Origin: Thermus tenuipuniceus
GTDB lineage: Bacteria; Deinococcota; Deinococci; Deinococcales; Thermaceae
Length of the DNA: 36,057 bases
NCBI RefSeq assembly: GCF_002964845.1
Contig: NZ_KZ672961.1
Location: 18,310-54,366, forward strand
Direction of reading: 5' to 3'
Positions 24,514 to 33,180 of this stretch are shown piece after piece. Position 1 is the stretch's first letter; every line of letters starts with the position of its first letter. The notes beneath the pieces were generated by a model. The model had not been told where the DNA came from, ran no database searches, and saw nothing but the letters and a program-made list of their open reading frames with translations. The position numbers and the translations under genes were made by a program.

Positions 24514-25686
24514 ATGAGGAAAATCGGCTTTTTGGTAGCAGGTGTAGCCGCCCTGGGCATGGCCCTGGGCCAGGCCAACGTCATCAAGATCGCCACCCAG
24601 TCCCCCCTCTCCGGCCCCCAGGCGGCCTTGGGGGAGCAGATCAAGCTGGGGGCGGAGCTGGCCATCGAGGAGGCCAAGGCCAAGTTCAAGGCCCTGGGCT
24701 TTGATCTGGTCCTGGTGCCCTACGACGACCAGGCTAACCCCGACGTGGGCGTGGCCAACGCCAACCGCATCATCAACGACCCCGACATCCTGGGGGTGGT
24801 GGGCCACCTGAACTCCGGCGTGGCCATCCCCTCCAGCGAGGTGTACGCCAGGGTGAACCTGGTCATGGTCTCCCCCGCCAACACCAACCCCCGGGTCACC
24901 GACCGCAAACTCCCCAACGTGAACCGCATCTGCGGGCGTGACGACGTCCAGGGGCCTGTGGGGGCGGAGTACGCCTTCAACAACCTGAAGGTGAAGAACG
25001 TCTTCATCATCCACGACAAAACCGCCTACGGCCAGGGCCTGGCGGAGGAGTTCAAGAAGCGCCTCGAGGCCCTGGGTGGCAAGGCGGTGGCCTTCGTGGG
25101 CACCGAGGAGACCTCCAACTTCGTGCCCATTATCAACCAGATCCGGGCGGCCCGGCCCGTGCCCGAGCTCATCTACTTCGGGGGCATCTACAGCCAGATC
25201 GGCCCCTTTGTGAAGCAGCTTCGCGAACGGGGGGTCAAGACCCGGCTCATGGGCGGGGACGGGTTGGACTCCAGCGAGTTCGTCCGCCTGGCGGGTAAGG
25301 AGAACGCCGCAGGCACCTTCTACACCACGGTGGCCGGCCCGGTTTCCGCCTTCCCCAAGGCCAGGGCCGTGGCCCAGCGCTTCAAGCAGAAGTACGGCAA
25401 GGACATGGAGGGCTTCGGCATCTACGCCTACGACGCCGCCAACGTGATCTTGACCGCTCTGGAAAATGCCATCAAGGCCGCGGGCAACAAGAAGCCCACC
25501 CGGGAGCAGGTGGCTCAAGCGGTGCGCCAGGTGAAGATGGAGGGCCTCACCGGCACCATCGAGTTTGACGACAAGGGCGACAACAAAAAGGCCAAGTACT
25601 TCGTCATGCAGGTGGCCTCCACCGGCAACTGGGCTGACAACAAGCTGATCCGCGTCATCGAGATGGCCGCTCCAGGGGCCAAGTAA
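24514..25686 (+). CDS. livK: Branched-chain amino-acid ABC transporter, binding protein
   Basis: The 390-residue periplasmic binding protein has a signal peptide (MRKIGFLVAGVAALGMALGQ) and the Leu/Ile/Val-binding fold: IATQSPLSGPQAALGEQIK at the mature N-terminus, DDQANPDVGVANA, HLNSGVAIPSSEVY, and YDAANVILTALENAIK near the C-terminus. ATG 24514 follows AAGGAGGTG with ideal spacing; the upstream in-frame GTG at 24508 is part of that ribosome site. It opens a complete five-gene ABC importer operon. Ligand identity within the hydrophobic or branched-chain amino-acid group is inferred from family. A 14-bp hairpin follows the gene. Confidence 0.93.
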   Translation: MRKIGFLVAGVAALGMALGQANVIKIATQSPLSGPQAALGEQIKLGAELAIEEAKAKFKALGFDLVLVPYDDQANPDVGVANANRIINDPDILGVVGHLNSGVAIPSSEVYARVNLVMVSPANTNPRVTDRKLPNVNRICGRDDVQGPVGAEYAFNNLKVKNVFIIHDKTAYGQGLAEEFKKRLEALGGKAVAFVGTEETSNFVPIINQIRAARPVPELIYFGGIYSQIGPFVKQLRERGVKTRLMGGDGLDSSEFVRLAGKENAAGTFYTTVAGPVSAFPKARAVAQRFKQKYGKDMEGFGIYAYDAANVILTALENAIKAAGNKKPTREQVAQAVRQVKMEGLTGTIEFDDKGDNKKAKYFVMQVASTGNWADNKLIRVIEMAAPGAK

Positions 25687-25700
25687 ACTGGGACTCCAAC

Positions 25701-25732
25701 CCAAGGGGGTGGCCTTCAGGCCACCCCCTTGG
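25701..25732 (+). terminator. 14-bp perfect hairpin between livK and livH, no T-run
   Basis: CCAAGGGGGTGGCC (25701-25714) and GGCCACCCCCTTGG (25719-25732) pair completely around a TTCA loop. Because no T-run follows, it may act as a 3' stabiliser of livK mRNA or a partial terminator instead of a full stop. The livH ribosome site begins at 25741. Confidence 0.7.
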
Positions 25733-25751
25733 CCCGGAGAAAGGAGGCACC

Positions 25752-26720
25752 TTGCTGGAGCAAATCCTAGCCCTACTGCCCCAGGTGATCTTCGACGGGT
25801 TCATCCTGGGCTTCGTCTACGCCATGGTGGCCCTGGGGTACACCATGGTCTATGGCGTCTTGGAGCTCATCAACTTCGCCCACTCCGAGATCTTCATGAT
25901 TGGAGCGGTGGTAGGGGTGGAGGTCTTCCGCTACTTGGCCCCCCAGGTGGAAAGCGGCTTCCTGCTCCTCCTCCTCGCCCTAATCCTGGGCGGGGTGGTG
26001 GCAGGGATCACCGCCATCCTGGTGGAGCGCTTCGCCTACCGCCCCTTGCGGGCCCGAGGCACCACCAACCGCCTGGTACCCCTCATCACCGCCATCGGGG
26101 TTTCCTTCATCCTCCAGGACCTGGTGCGCCTCATCGAGGGCCTTTGGCACAACGAGTTCTTCCTACGCATGCGCACCGTGGAGGACCTCGAGGGCTCGGT
26201 AAGCCTCTTCGGGGGGGCCATCTTCGCCCAGACCAAGTCCTTCATCCTCATGGGGGTTTCCATCCTCATGCTGGTGGGCCTCACCTACCTGGTGAACCGC
26301 ACCAAGCTGGGAGTGGCCATCCGCGCCGTGGCCCAGGACCTCCACACCGCAAGCCTCATGGGCATAGACCCGGACCGCATCATCTCCCGCACCTTCCTCA
26401 TCGGGGGATCCTTGGGGGGTGTGGCCGGGGTGCTCTTCGCTCTGCAATACACCACCATCACCCCCTATGTGGGGTTCCTGCCCGGCATCAAGGCCTTCAC
26501 CGCAGCGGTGCTGGGGGGTATCGGCAACATCCCGGGGGCCATGCTGGGCGGGCTCGTGCTGGGGCAGCTGGAAAACTTCTTCGGCACCTACCTTCCCATC
26601 CTCACGAACGGCAACTTCGGCACCGAGTATAAGGACGTGGTGGCCTTCCTCATCCTGATCTTCATCCTTCTGGTCAGGCCCCAAGGCCTTCTGGGACAGG
26701 TGGTCAAGGAGAAAGTATGA
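25752..26720 (+). CDS. livH: Branched-chain amino-acid ABC transporter permease LivH
   Basis: This is a 322-residue membrane permease of the LivH type. GFVYAMVALGYTMVYGVLELINFAHSE near the N-terminus and GVLFALQYTTITPYVGFLPGIKAF followed by GGIGNIPGAMLGGLVLG near the C-terminus are characteristic. The start is TTG 25752, four bases after AAGGAGG; no closer ATG or GTG gives a normal N-terminus. Rare TTG initiation together with the upstream hairpin probably lowers expression relative to livK. The 3' end overlaps livM as ATGA. Confidence 0.93.
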   Translation: MLEQILALLPQVIFDGFILGFVYAMVALGYTMVYGVLELINFAHSEIFMIGAVVGVEVFRYLAPQVESGFLLLLLALILGGVVAGITAILVERFAYRPLRARGTTNRLVPLITAIGVSFILQDLVRLIEGLWHNEFFLRMRTVEDLEGSVSLFGGAIFAQTKSFILMGVSILMLVGLTYLVNRTKLGVAIRAVAQDLHTASLMGIDPDRIISRTFLIGGSLGGVAGVLFALQYTTITPYVGFLPGIKAFTAAVLGGIGNIPGAMLGGLVLGQLENFFGTYLPILTNGNFGTEYKDVVAFLILIFILLVRPQGLLGQVVKEKV

Positions 26721-28045
26721 ACGCCCTCTCCTCCCTTCTCAGCCTGGCCTACCTAGGCCTCGCCTTCCTGGCTCCAAGCCCGGTAAGCCACCTCTTCGGC
26801 CTGGCGGCCTTAGGGGTTACCGCTTTCCTGAGGCTTTCCCCCACCTGGCGGACCCTGAGCCTGGCCCTTCTCACCCTGGCCTTCACCGTGGGCCTCATGC
26901 GCTCGGGGAACACCCTGGGCCTCATCGGCCTGGTGGGCATCCTGGTGGCCCTCACCACCCTGCCCCGCATCCCCACGGGAATCCGCGTACTCCTGGCCCT
27001 GGCCATCCTCCTCCTTTCCGTGCCCCTGGCGGGCTTCGCCAACACCTTCGTCTTTGAGCTCGGCATCCAGATCGGCATCTACGCCGCCATGGCCCTGGGG
27101 CTCAACGTGGTGGTGGGGATGGCGGGGCTTCTGGACCTGGGCTACGCCGCTTTCTTCGCCGTGGGGGCCTACACCTGGGCCATCTTCGGCAGCGAGCAGG
27201 CCAAGAACTTCCTTCAGGGAAACTTCCCCCTACCCGGGGAGTACATGTACCTCTTCATGGGCATCGCCATCGTCACCACGGCGCTTACGGGTCTTCTCAT
27301 CGGCCTTCCCGCCCTTAGGCTTCGCGGGGATTACCTGGCCATCGTCACCCTGGGCCTGGGGGAGGTGGTGCGGATCCTCGCTAACAACCTGGACCACCCC
27401 ATCAACTTTACCAATGGCCCCCAGGGGATCACCCCCGTGCAACGCCCCCCCATCGACTGGTTCCGGCAGCTGATGGCCACCCTGGGGGTGCACCTGGACC
27501 GGACCACGGATTACCAGCTCTTCTTCTACTTCCTGGTCCTCCTCATGATCGGGCTGGTGGTGCTGGTGAACGTAAACCTGGCCAACTCCCGCTTCGGCCG
27601 GGCCTGGGTGGCCATCCGCGAGGACGAGGTGGCCGCTCGCTCCATGGGCATCCCCCTCCTACCCACCAAGCTCCTGGCCTTCATGACCGGGGCCGCCTTC
27701 TCCGGGGTAATGGGGGTGATCTTCGCCGCCCAGCGCACCTTCGTATCCCCCGAGTCCTTCACCCTCTTAGCCTCCATCACCATCCTGGGCATGGTGATCC
27801 TGGGAGGGATGGGATCCATCCCCGGGGCCATCCTGGGCGCTGCGGCCCTCACCATCCTCAACCTGGACGTGCTCAAAACCTTCAGCGAGTTCGTGCGCAT
27901 CAGCCTGCCCCAGATCCCCAACCAGGTGGATCCCGCCAAGTACGAGCGGCTGGTCTTCGGCCTTATCCTGGTGCTGATGATGATCTTCCGCCCGGAAGGC
28001 CTCATCCCTGAGAAGCGGCACCGGGCAGAGATGGAGGAAGCATGA
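26717..28045 (+). CDS. livM: Branched-chain amino-acid ABC transporter permease LivM
   Basis: The 442-residue second permease has the LivM core GLNVVVGMAGLLDLGYAAFFAVGAY, followed by PALRLRGDYLAIVTLGLGE and the EAA-like GRAWVAIREDEVAARSMGI. About 110 hydrophobic residues precede the core and add extra helices, as in longer LivM proteins. The C-terminus RPEGLIPEKR is typical. It overlaps livH and livG by four bases each, so the operon is translationally coupled. Confidence 0.93.
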   Translation: MNALSSLLSLAYLGLAFLAPSPVSHLFGLAALGVTAFLRLSPTWRTLSLALLTLAFTVGLMRSGNTLGLIGLVGILVALTTLPRIPTGIRVLLALAILLLSVPLAGFANTFVFELGIQIGIYAAMALGLNVVVGMAGLLDLGYAAFFAVGAYTWAIFGSEQAKNFLQGNFPLPGEYMYLFMGIAIVTTALTGLLIGLPALRLRGDYLAIVTLGLGEVVRILANNLDHPINFTNGPQGITPVQRPPIDWFRQLMATLGVHLDRTTDYQLFFYFLVLLMIGLVVLVNVNLANSRFGRAWVAIREDEVAARSMGIPLLPTKLLAFMTGAAFSGVMGVIFAAQRTFVSPESFTLLASITILGMVILGGMGSIPGAILGAAALTILNLDVLKTFSEFVRISLPQIPNQVDPAKYERLVFGLILVLMMIFRPEGLIPEKRHRAEMEEA

Positions 28046-28821
28046 AGGCCCTCGAGGTCACCCAAGCCACCAAGCGCTTTGGCGGTCTGGTGGCGGTGAA
28101 CGACGTGAGCCTCAGCGTGAACCAGGGGGAGATCTTCTCCGTCATCGGCCCCAACGGAGCAGGCAAGACCACCTTCTTCAACCTCCTAACCGGCATCTAC
28201 CCTCCCGATGAGGGAAGGATCCTCCTATTCGGGAAGGATGTGACCGGCCTACCCCCGGACCGGATCGCCAAGGAAGGGGTAGGGCGCACCTTCCAGAACA
28301 TCCGCCTCTTCGGGGCCATGACCGTGCTGGAAAACCTCCTGGTGGGCATGCACATCCACATCCACGTCCCCTACTTCCATGCGGTATTCCGCACCCCCCT
28401 GGCCCGGAGGGAGGAAAAAAGGGCCGAGGAGGAGGCCAAGAGGCTATTGGAGTACGTGAGCCTCCTCCACCGCAAGGACGAGCTGGCCAAGAACCTGCCC
28501 TATGGGGAACAACGAAAGCTGGAGATCGCCCGGGCCCTGGCCCTAAAACCCAGGCTCCTCCTCCTGGACGAGCCCGCCGCGGGCATGAACCCTAAGGAAA
28601 CGGAGGAACTCCAGGCCTTCATCCAGAAGCTCAGGGACGAGCTCGGCATCACCATCGTCCTCATCGAGCACGACATGCGCCTCGTCATGCGCATCTCCGA
28701 CCGCATCGCCGTCTTGGAGTACGGCTCCAAGATCGCCGAGGGTTCCCCGGAAGAGGTGCGTACCAACCCCCGGGTCATCGAGGCCTACCTGGGCAAGGGG
28801 GCTGCGGGAGGTGCGGCATGA
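28042..28821 (+). CDS. livG: Branched-chain amino-acid ABC transporter ATPase LivG
   Basis: The 259-residue nucleotide-binding subunit has Walker A GPNGAGKTTFFN, the LivG-type signature LPYGEQRKLEIARAL in place of LSGGQ, Walker B LLLLDEPAAGMN, and switch histidine in IEHDM. The RTFQNIRLFGAMTVLENL segment is the LivG Q-loop region. It pairs with LivF to power uptake. The gene overlaps both neighbours by four bases. Confidence 0.95.
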   Translation: MKALEVTQATKRFGGLVAVNDVSLSVNQGEIFSVIGPNGAGKTTFFNLLTGIYPPDEGRILLFGKDVTGLPPDRIAKEGVGRTFQNIRLFGAMTVLENLLVGMHIHIHVPYFHAVFRTPLARREEKRAEEEAKRLLEYVSLLHRKDELAKNLPYGEQRKLEIARALALKPRLLLLDEPAAGMNPKETEELQAFIQKLRDELGITIVLIEHDMRLVMRISDRIAVLEYGSKIAEGSPEEVRTNPRVIEAYLGKGAAGGAA

Positions 28822-29531
28822 GCCTTCTGGAACTTAGGGACGTCCACACCTACTACGGCCACATCCACGCCCTCAAGGGCATCTCCTTAAGGGTGGAGGA
28901 GGGGGAGATCGTGACCCTCATCGGCTCCAACGGGGCGGGCAAGAGCACCACCCTGCGCACCATCAGCGGCCTGGTCAAGCCCCGGCAGGGGGAGGTCCTC
29001 TTCCAGGGCAGACCCATCCACCGCCTCCCCGCCCACCAGATCGTGGCCCTGGGGGTAGGCCACGTGCCCGAGGGGCGGAAGATCTTCCCCCGCCTCACCG
29101 TGGAGGAGAACCTGGAGATCGGCGCCTACCTGGAAAACGACCGCAAGGTGGTGCAGAAGCGCAAGGAGGAGGTCTTCAGCCTCTTTCCCCGCCTCTACGA
29201 GCGCCGGGCGCAGAAGGGGGGCACCCTGTCGGGCGGGGAGCAGCAGATGCTGGCCATCGGCCGGGCCCTGATGCAAAACCCCAGGATCCTCCTCATGGAC
29301 GAGCCTTCCATGGGCTTGGCCCCGGTGCTGGTGGATTTCATCTTTGAAACCATCCAGAAGCTGAACCGGGAGGGCAAGACCATCCTCTTGGTGGAGCAAA
29401 ACGCCCGCCTGGCCCTGCAGATCGCCCACCGGGGCTACGTCTTGGCCACGGGGGAGATCACCCTGGAAGGCCCGGCCCGCGACCTGGCGCAAAACCCCGA
29501 GGTGCAGAAGGCCTACCTGGGGGAGGGATAG
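28818..29531 (+). CDS. livF: Branched-chain amino-acid ABC transporter ATPase LivF
   Basis: The 237-residue nucleotide-binding subunit shows Walker A GSNGAGKSTTLR, a LivF-type Q-loop region VGHVPEGRKIFPRLTVEENL, signature LSGGEQQMLAIGRAL and Walker B ILLMDEPSMGLAP. It is the last gene of the liv operon, followed by an 8-bp hairpin with a short T-run at 29559-29581. The length and motifs are normal. Confidence 0.95.
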   Translation: MSLLELRDVHTYYGHIHALKGISLRVEEGEIVTLIGSNGAGKSTTLRTISGLVKPRQGEVLFQGRPIHRLPAHQIVALGVGHVPEGRKIFPRLTVEENLEIGAYLENDRKVVQKRKEEVFSLFPRLYERRAQKGGTLSGGEQQMLAIGRALMQNPRILLMDEPSMGLAPVLVDFIFETIQKLNREGKTILLVEQNARLALQIAHRGYVLATGEITLEGPARDLAQNPEVQKAYLGEG

Positions 29532-29556
29532 CCTGGACCCCTCCTTATACCCGGGC

Positions 29557-29586
29557 TTGCGCTCCCTCATGGGAGCGCTTTATACT
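29557..29586 (+). promoter_or_regulatory. oppA-like promoter superimposed on the liv terminator
   Basis: GCGCTCCC (29559-29566) and GGGAGCGC (29571-29578) form an 8-bp hairpin with a TCAT loop, followed by TTTATACTT. TTGCGC (29557-29562) and TATACT (29581-29586) are 18 bp apart, so the inverted repeat exactly fills the spacer. The same bases can act as a terminator for livF, an operator, or both. A second TTATAC lies at 29545. Confidence 0.6.
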
Positions 29587-29625
29587 TGGCCTGGATCAAA
29601 GGGGAATACCCCAGAAAGGAGTACT

Positions 29626-31209
29626 ATGAAGAGGAAAATCCTTCTCGGTCTTGTGGTCGCCCTAGGCCTGGGGCTTGCCCAAAAGACCCTGGTCTTCGGC
29701 TCCAACGGGGAGCCGGTGAGCCTCGAGCCCGGCAACATCACCGACGGCATCTCCATCTACGTGCAACGGCAGATCTACGACACCCTGGTGGACTTTAAGC
29801 CCGGCTCCACCGAGGTGACCGCTGGGCTGGCCACCAGCTGGTTTAGCTCCCAAGACGGCAAGGTCTGGACCTTCCGCCTGCGCCAAGGGGTCAAGTTCCA
29901 GGACGGCACCGAGCTGGATGCGGAGGCCGTCAAGTTCAACATCGAGCGCTGGTGGGACCCCAAGAACCCCACCCGCATCGACGCCGCCGCCCGGTACGAG
30001 ATCTGGCCGGAGCTCTTTGGGGGCTTCAAGGGGGATCCCGGCTCCATCCTGAAGGAAATCCAGGTGGTGGACAAGTACACCATCCGCTTCGTCCTTAACC
30101 AGCCCTTCCCCGCCTTCCCTGCCGCCATCGGCTCGGGCTACTTCGGCATCGCCAGCCCCGCCGCCATCAAGAAGGATGGGGCCAAGTACGGCTCCCCTAC
30201 GGGAAGCGCCGTGGGCACCGGGCCTTTCCGCCTGGTGGAGTGGCGCCCCGGGGAGCAGGTGGTCCTGGAAAAGAACCCCACCTACTGGAAGAAGGGCTTC
30301 CCCAAGGTGGACCGGGTGGTCTTCCGGGTCATCAAGGACCCCGCCGCGCGCCTGGCGGCCCTTAAGGCGGGAACCATCGACTTCACCACCGACATCCCGC
30401 CCGCCAACCTGAAGGACCTCGAGGCCGACAAGAACCTGGCCGCGGTCTTCCGCCCCTCCTTCAACGTGGGCTATTTGGCCCTGAACCCCGCCCACAAACC
30501 CCTCTCCGACCCCAGGGTGCGGCAGGCCATCGCCATGACCATCAACAAGAAGGCCATCGTCCAGGCCTTCTGGGGCAAGCTGGGCGTCACCGACGGCCAC
30601 TTCACCCCGCCCTCCATGAAGGCCTTCCAATCCTCTAAGGTCACGGACTACGAGTTCAACCCGCAGAAGGCCAAGGCTCTTCTGGCCGAGGCGGGCTACC
30701 CCAACGGGTTTGACCTGGAGCTCTGGTACATGCCCGTCTCCCGCCCCTACTTCCCCACCCCCAAGGAGATCGCCGAGGCCATGGCCGCCGACCTTTCCGC
30801 CATCGGTATCCGGGTGAAGCTCCAGACCAAGGACTGGGCCAGCTACCTGGCGGACCGGAAGAAGGCCCCGGGCTTCCAGGCCTACATGCTGGGCTGGACC
30901 GGGGACTACGGCGATCCCCAGAACTTCTTCGACCCCCACTTCGCCTGCCCCATCGCCGACCTCTTCGACGGCGCAGGCAAGCCCCTTTGCGTGAAGGAGC
31001 TGGGCGACATCCTCACCAAGGCTGCCACCACGCCGAACCTCGAGGAGCGCAAGCGCCTCTACCAGCAGGCGGACGAGATCACCTTCAACCTGGCCCTGCG
31101 CATCCCCATCGTCCACTCCCAGCCCCTCCTGGCCAAGCGCAAGAACATCTCCGGCTGGGTGCCGAGCCCCTTGGGCTCCGAGTCCTTTGAGAGCATAGAG
31201 AAGCGCTAA
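29626..31209 (+). CDS. Peptide-type ABC transporter substrate-binding protein
   Basis: The 527-residue exported protein belongs to the DppA/OppA family (SBP class 5). A signal peptide, MKRKILLGLVVALGLGLAQ, precedes TLVFGSNGEPVSLEPGNITDG. Family landmarks include LRQGVKFQDGTELDAEAVKF, GTGPFRLVEWRPGEQVVLEKN, NVGYLALNPAHKPLSDPRVRQAI and MLGWTGDYGDP. The start ATG 29626 follows AAGGAG (29616-29621); an earlier in-frame start at 29557 would lie inside the promoter hairpin. Ligands in this family range from di- and oligopeptides to nickel, sugars and glutathione, and cannot be fixed here. Two permease genes follow, but no ATPase gene. Confidence 0.92.
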   Translation: MKRKILLGLVVALGLGLAQKTLVFGSNGEPVSLEPGNITDGISIYVQRQIYDTLVDFKPGSTEVTAGLATSWFSSQDGKVWTFRLRQGVKFQDGTELDAEAVKFNIERWWDPKNPTRIDAAARYEIWPELFGGFKGDPGSILKEIQVVDKYTIRFVLNQPFPAFPAAIGSGYFGIASPAAIKKDGAKYGSPTGSAVGTGPFRLVEWRPGEQVVLEKNPTYWKKGFPKVDRVVFRVIKDPAARLAALKAGTIDFTTDIPPANLKDLEADKNLAAVFRPSFNVGYLALNPAHKPLSDPRVRQAIAMTINKKAIVQAFWGKLGVTDGHFTPPSMKAFQSSKVTDYEFNPQKAKALLAEAGYPNGFDLELWYMPVSRPYFPTPKEIAEAMAADLSAIGIRVKLQTKDWASYLADRKKAPGFQAYMLGWTGDYGDPQNFFDPHFACPIADLFDGAGKPLCVKELGDILTKAATTPNLEERKRLYQQADEITFNLALRIPIVHSQPLLAKRKNISGWVPSPLGSESFESIEKR

Positions 31210-31219
31210 GCGCTTCCGC

Positions 31220-31251
31220 CCCGGACCCCCTGCGGGGGGTCCGGGCTTTTT
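31220..31251 (+). terminator. Terminator-like hairpin after the peptide-binding protein
   Basis: An 11-bp stem (31220-31230 with 31235-31245) closes a TGCG loop and is followed by C and five T residues. It lies between the binding-protein stop and the first permease start, which fits partial termination and lower permease expression. Confidence 0.85.
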
Positions 31252-31262
31252 GAGGCGGACAA

Positions 31263-32273
31263 ATGTGGAGCTACGTTTTGCGACGCCTGCTGGGCCTGGT
31301 TCCCGTCCTCTTCGGGATCACCCTTTTGGTCTTCCTGTTCCTGCAGCTCATCCCCGGCGACCCTGCCCAGGCCATCCTGGGGGAGCGGGGCACCCCGGAG
31401 CAGCTTGCCGCCCTTCGGGAAAAGCTCGGGCTCAACAAGCCCCTATACGTCCAATACCTCACCTTCGTGAGAAACATCCTCACCGGGGACCTGGGCACCA
31501 GCGCCGTGTCCACCATCCCCGTGGCTGAGGAGCTGAAAAGGCGCTGGCCCGCCACCTTTGAGCTAGCCCTGGCGGCCACCTTGGTGGCGGTGGTCTTTGG
31601 AATCCCCGTGGGCATCCTGGCGGCGGTGAGGAAAAACAGCCTTTTGGACACGCTTTCCATGAGCCTCTCCCTGGTGGGGGTGTCCATGCCGGTCTTCTGG
31701 CTGGGCCTCCTCCTGGTCTACCTCTTCGCGGTGAACCTGCACTGGCTGCCCACGGGGGGAAGGCTTTCCACCGACTTGGCCATCGATTTCCGGCCCATCA
31801 CCGGTTTCCTGGTCCTGGACGGAATGCTGGCCCTGAAACCCGAGGTCCTGATGGATGCCCTCAGGCACCTGATCCTCCCCGCCCTAACCCTGGGCACCAT
31901 CCCCTTGGCCATCCTCACCCGCATCACCCGTAGCGCCATGCTGGAGGTGCTCTCCCAGGATTACGTGCGCACCGCCAGGGCCAAGGGTTTGGCGGAACGG
32001 CAGGTGATCCTAAAGCATGCCCTTAAGAACGCCCTCCTGCCCGTGGTCACCATCGTCGGCCTCCAGTTCGGCACCCTTTTGGGCGGGGCCATCCTCACCG
32101 AGACCATCTTCTCCTGGCCGGGCATCGGCTCCTACATCTACGAGGGCATCCTCAACCGCGACTACCCCGTGGTCCAGGCTGGGGTGCTGGTGGTGGCCAC
32201 GGTCTTCGTCCTGGTGAACCTCCTGGTGGACCTCTCGTATGCCCTTTTGGACCCCCGCATCCAGTACAGGTGA
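31263..32273 (+). CDS. Peptide-type ABC transporter permease, DppB-like
   Basis: The 336-residue membrane protein has the DppB/OppB N-terminus LRRLLGLVPVLFGITLLVFLFLQLIPGDPA and the permease EAA loop DYVRTARAKGLAERQVILKHALKNALLP that docks the ATPases. GAILTETIFSWPGIG near the C-terminus is also typical. It lies just after a terminator-like hairpin. The dppC-like gene starts four bases after its stop. Confidence 0.94.
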   Translation: MWSYVLRRLLGLVPVLFGITLLVFLFLQLIPGDPAQAILGERGTPEQLAALREKLGLNKPLYVQYLTFVRNILTGDLGTSAVSTIPVAEELKRRWPATFELALAATLVAVVFGIPVGILAAVRKNSLLDTLSMSLSLVGVSMPVFWLGLLLVYLFAVNLHWLPTGGRLSTDLAIDFRPITGFLVLDGMLALKPEVLMDALRHLILPALTLGTIPLAILTRITRSAMLEVLSQDYVRTARAKGLAERQVILKHALKNALLPVVTIVGLQFGTLLGGAILTETIFSWPGIGSYIYEGILNRDYPVVQAGVLVVATVFVLVNLLVDLSYALLDPRIQYR

Positions 32274-32277
32274 ACCC

Positions 32278-33126
32278 ATGGAAACCCCCACCCGTCAAGC
32301 CCTAAGGCGCTTTCTCAAATCCCCCTCCGGCAAGGTGGGCCTGGTCCTGACCCTCTTCCTGGTCCTCCTGGCCCTGTTCATCCCCTTGCTGAAGCCCTAT
32401 GACCCCACCACGGACCGGGACTACCTGAACCGGCTCAAGCCCCCCACCCTGGAACACCCCTTCGGCACCGACCACCTGGGGCGGGACGTCTTCACCCGGG
32501 TCCTCCACGGTAGCCGCATCTCCTTGCAGGTGGGCGTGATCTCGGTGAGCATCGGCCTTTTCCTGGGTACCCTCCTGGGCCTCTTGGCCGGGTTCTACCG
32601 GGGAAGGACCGAGCTTCTCGTAGGCTGGCTGGCCGACCTGCTCCTGGCTTTTCCCGGAACCCTTTTGGCCATCGCCATCGTGGCGGTTTCCGGCCCCAGC
32701 CTGCAAAACGCCATGCTGGCCATCGGCATCGTGCAGGTGCCCGTCTACATCCGCCTGGCCCGCTCCATGGTCCTCTCCTTAAGGGAGCTGGACTTCGTGC
32801 AGGCGGCCATCGCCCTGGGAGCGGGGAATGGGCGGATCCTCTTCCGCCACATCCTCCCGGGTACCCTGGCCCCCCTGGTGGTGCAGGCCACCTTGTCCAT
32901 CGGCACCGCCACCCTCGAGGCCGCTGCCTTGGGCTTCCTAGGCCTTGGGGCCCAGCCCCCTGCTCCCGAATGGGGGGCCATGATCGCCGACAGCTTCAAG
33001 GGAGGCTACGCCATAAACGCCCCCTGGACCATGATCTTCCCGGGGCTTTTCATCATGCTCACCGTTTTGGCCTTCAACCTCCTGGGGGATGGACTCAGGG
33101 ACGCCCTGGACCCGAGAAGCCGGTGA
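32278..33126 (+). CDS. Peptide-type ABC transporter permease, DppC-like
   Basis: This is a 282-residue membrane permease with the DppC pattern: [20 protein letters not shown], then the EAA loop [20 protein letters not shown], and a C-terminus [19 protein letters not shown] 32278 was selected because it lies four bases after the dppB stop and gives the usual short cytoplasmic N-terminus; an in-frame start at 32239 would overlap the upstream gene by 35 bases. The dppD/dppF ATPases normally expected next are missing, so ATPases encoded elsewhere must serve it. Confidence 0.93.
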   Translation: METPTRQALRRFLKSPSGKVGLVLTLFLVLLALFIPLLKPYDPTTDRDYLNRLKPPTLEHPFGTDHLGRDVFTRVLHGSRISLQVGVISVSIGLFLGTLLGLLAGFYRGRTELLVGWLADLLLAFPGTLLAIAIVAVSGPSLQNAMLAIGIVQVPVYIRLARSMVLSLRELDFVQAAIALGAGNGRILFRHILPGTLAPLVVQATLSIGTATLEAAALGFLGLGAQPPAPEWGAMIADSFKGGYAINAPWTMIFPGLFIMLTVLAFNLLGDGLRDALDPRSR

Positions 33127-33168
33127 AGGCTAAAGGTGGCCTTAAGAAGGGGGCAGGTCCCAAAGGGG

Positions 33169-33174
33169 TATCAT
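33169..33174 (+). promoter_or_regulatory. -10 box of the PrcB-domain lipoprotein gene (leaderless)
   Basis: TATCAT is followed by six bases and the ATG at 33181. No clear -35 box lies upstream. Confidence 0.45.
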
Positions 33175-33180
33175 GGAACC

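Noticed and set aside
24322-25704. Long minus-strand frame opposite livK
   Set aside because: It is a compositional shadow; livK has a signal peptide, ribosome site and family motifs.
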